From positions 13,823,254 to 13,887,253 of the forward strand of contig JAQFVV010006197.1 in NCBI GenBank assembly GCA_028023455.1: DNA of 64,000 nt, given 5' to 3'. This DNA is from Epiperipatus broadwayi. Taxonomy: Eukaryota > Onychophora > Udeonychophora > Euonychophora > Peripatidae. This document shows positions 62,084-64,000 of the stretch, one piece after another. A program made the translations under genes and the position numbers. The notes beneath the pieces are model-generated. The model did no database searches, was not told the origin of the DNA, and worked only from the letters and a program-made list of their open reading frames with translations. How positions within the stretch are numbered: position 1 is the stretch's first letter; each line of letters opens with the position of its first letter.

Positions 62084-62196
62084 TACACCTGGGTCTCTTT
62101 TTACGTGGACTTATTTAACACGATTTTGAAGTTACGCGATTCGTGCTTCACCGGAAGTGTGTTAAATAAGTCCGCGTAAAAAGAGACCCAGGTGTA
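62084..62196. mobile_element. Palindromic pogo/Tc1-mariner-like MITE
   Basis: Left arm 62084-62121 and right arm 62159-62196 are reverse complements over 38 bp with one mismatch. The ends are TACACCTGGGTCTC and GAGACCCAGGTGTA. The outer TA on each side fits a TA target-site duplication, as for Tc1/mariner and pogo elements. The spacer is only 37 bp, so this is a minimal element made of little more than its inverted repeats. Confidence 0.8.
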
Positions 62197-62935
62197 TGAA
62201 CTCCGATAATGCGCTATTACTTTAAATAATAAATTTCGTGCACTTACGTTATATTGAAACTAATAGCACATTATTGGAATTCGATTTTCATCTTAGTAAT
62301 TTCAATATTTTCAGTGCTTTATAATAGTAAGATTTTATGCAATAATGAAATTAAAATCATAATTTCCACATTTTATATATACACACATTAAATTTTACAA
62401 GATTATAATGTAACTTATTAGTATATAATATAGTAATTTATAAAAACCCTTAATGTACGATCATCACTACACTTTGTGTAGTGAAGAATCTACCCGTGGG
62501 CTGATGTTAGAAGATAATGTAAATTTGTTCAAACATTGTACGTGTTAATTTTGCATTTTAAATCACATTCTGTTTTTGCTTTTTTTAAAAAAAAAAATGT
62601 AATCAATTATTAATCATTTAGTGTCCACAAGTTTATTTTTAAAAGGTCAGTAATAGCAGTGGGCACAATTAAATTTGACAATTAAAAATTAAAATCTGAT
62701 TTTTAATTGTAATTAACAATTTAAAAATTACTTACTGCGACTTGAAATTAATGTAAAATTTGATTTTTAAACGGAATTGAAAATTAAAGACAAAAATAAG
62801 AATTTAATTTTTAGTTGTTAGTTTCATAAACAATTAATAAAATCATCGTCTCAAATACTAATTACTAATTACGTTGTCACCAGAAAACCACTGTTACAAC
62901 ATGAGTTGACAAACGTATTATTTTGAATAAAATTA
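62197..62935. other. A/T-rich stretch
   Basis: Low-complexity, rich in AATTTTTAATT-type words (62.66-62.85 kb). No feature was recognised. Confidence 0.5.
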
Positions 62936-62989
62936 AATGTTAGAGTTAAAAAAAGTTTGTCTTGTATCAATTTTTTTCAAATTTGAAAT

Positions 62990-63196
62990 TTTTTATTAGT
63001 CATATTTTATTTCCTTATTTTTTTTTTGCCGAATTTTAAAGTAATTTTACATTGGTGCTTTGCTTTTACCGAATTTTGAAAAATCACAGACTGCATCCCC
63101 CCTTTTTCAATGTAAGTTACGTCTATTTTTGCGCGATTTCGTTTGCGCATGTTTTCTGAAGAACCTATCTATCCCGTAAAACGAGATCCAGGTGTA
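62990..63196 (+). mobile_element. Pogo-like element 3' end fragment
   Basis: The last 23 bases (CCCGTAAAACGAGATCCAGGTGTA, to about 63196) match the right terminal repeat of the palindrome at 62084-62196 with a few changes. Upstream sequence (TACGTCTATTTTTGCGCGATTTCG, GAACCTATCTATCCCGTAAA) resembles the 3' untranslated end of pogo/Tigger-type elements, which carry a 'GAACG...CCCCCGTAA' segment. A matching left end was not found within the window, and the start of the fragment is uncertain. Confidence 0.55.
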
Positions 63197-63394
63197 TATC
63201 CACCATATAACACAAAAAAAATAGGGAAATTCTACAATTTTAGTAAATTAGGGGAATTGTACTCATTAATACCCATAAACACACTTCTACAAGGCCAGCA
63301 CGCTATTTTACTTAAGGGGTCCTACAAAAATTTAATTTAATTACTAAGCATTGACATAAACTTTTAAACACTCCTTTTCAACAGGCATGTTTAT

Positions 63395-64000
63395 GAACTT
63401 CATAACACAGCTATGCTGATGATATTGTCCTTACTTTCAAAGGCTATACTTTCAGTAAAATTGAAATAAACAAAAATTCCAATTTTAAATTACTTGAGGA
63501 TTATTTCAGTTTTTGGCATCTCAAGCCAAATCTAGAAAAATTCGTTTCCACTTGTTTCCACCTCAACAATAATCTGATAATAAAAAAACCTTTTAATTTA
63601 AATTTCTATAACTACAAAGTTAAAAATGAATCATACCCAAATCCTTGGGAATTGAATTAGATCACACTCTTTTTAACTTCCACCTTTCAGATATAAAGAA
63701 GAAACACCACCAGAAATAATATCATCTTCAAGCCCACAGGTTCAACATAGGGTTCTAACACTAACACCCTAAGAACTTCTGGTTTGACATTGTAGTTTAG
63801 TACTGCTCCTCATTCTGATGCAGTAGTGCACACACTAATCTTGTAGATATACAAATCAATGAATCCTACATATAATCTCTACCACTTTCAAATCAATATC
63901 CTTAGAATGGTTACCTATTTTTTCAAATATTTCTCCAGATAACCTGATAACCATCAACAAATTCAGTAAGCTTGTTCAGCTACCAAATCATCCCATTGAT
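63395..64000 (+). pseudogene. Jockey-like non-LTR retrotransposon RT fossil (runs off window)
   Basis: The plus strand contains HSYADDIVLTFKGYTFSKIE (from 63406), with the catalytic YADD motif of reverse transcriptase. It is followed by FSFWHLKPNLEKFVSTCFHL, matching the jockey 'Y...n.LkpNp.Kt....FhL.n' segment. After a one-base frameshift near 63645, SLGIELDHTLFNFHLSDIKK fits 'ylGv.LDrtLtf..Hl..i..K'. Further on, YCSSF, then CSSAHTNLVDIQINESYI (about 63800-63870), fits 'eYC.pvW..SaHt.lvD.qLN'. At least five stops interrupt the reading. The thumb region continues to the window edge. No RNase H, and no 5' part before the YADD block, was recognised. Confidence 0.85.

Overview
The window looks like a strongly A+T-rich, intergenic or intronic stretch of an animal genome. 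I found no intact protein-coding gene. Nearly all longer open frames are chance products of the base composition, or lie inside transposon fossils. What can be recognised is a layered set of degenerate mobile elements: hAT-superfamily DNA transposons with 8-bp target-site duplications, a pogo/Tc1-mariner-like palindrome, non-LTR retrotransposon (RTE/BovB-like, jockey-like and a third LINE type) reverse-transcriptase fossils, a Penelope-like element with a GIY-YIG domain, and several tRNA-derived SINE families. This mix, with jockey-like and Penelope-like sequences, suggests an invertebrate and leans towards an arthropod. A mollusc or other invertebrate cannot be excluded from sequence alone.

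Layout. 1-6.1 kb: A/T-rich DNA without recognisable genes. 6.12-7.06 kb: a SINE scrap, then a G+C-richer island that could be a lone exon or an old retroelement piece. 10.34-11.35 kb: hAT element A, with a tandemly duplicated 5' end and a relic of the transposase N-terminus. 11.4-21.8 kb: mostly featureless, with one tRNA-like relic at 15.53-15.60 kb and a possible conserved noncoding block at 14.4-14.9 kb. 21.86-22.37 kb: a foldback element. 22.6-25.4 kb: a cluster of tRNA-derived SINEs. 26.30-26.85 kb: hAT B. 28.1-29.15 kb: an RTE-type 3' tail and a near-perfect SINE hairpin. 31.44-31.93 kb: hAT C. 32-38.8 kb: A/T-rich filler. 38.86-39.18 kb: hAT D.

40.85-43.5 kb: a 100-bp tandem duplication, an inverted pair of SINE copies, and a minus-strand LINE fossil. 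45.9-48.95 kb: two RTE/BovB-like fossils on either side of hAT E, which inserted at the end of the first. 50.3-51.57 kb: two head-to-head copies of a Penelope C-terminal region. 51.9-53.6 kb: an unusual G-rich, strand-asymmetric degenerate repeat array. 55.8 and 59.8 kb: minus-strand SINEs, the second with a 16-bp target-site duplication. 56.4-56.8 kb: a conserved-noncoding-like block. 62.08-63.2 kb: a pogo-like palindrome and a related 3' end. 63.4-64.0 kb: a jockey-like reverse transcriptase fossil running off the window.

No cooperating gene system is visible. The window reads as a transposon graveyard with possible regulatory islands. The most unusual items are the G-rich array, the inverted Penelope pair, the hairpin-forming SINE pairs and the duplicated hAT end.
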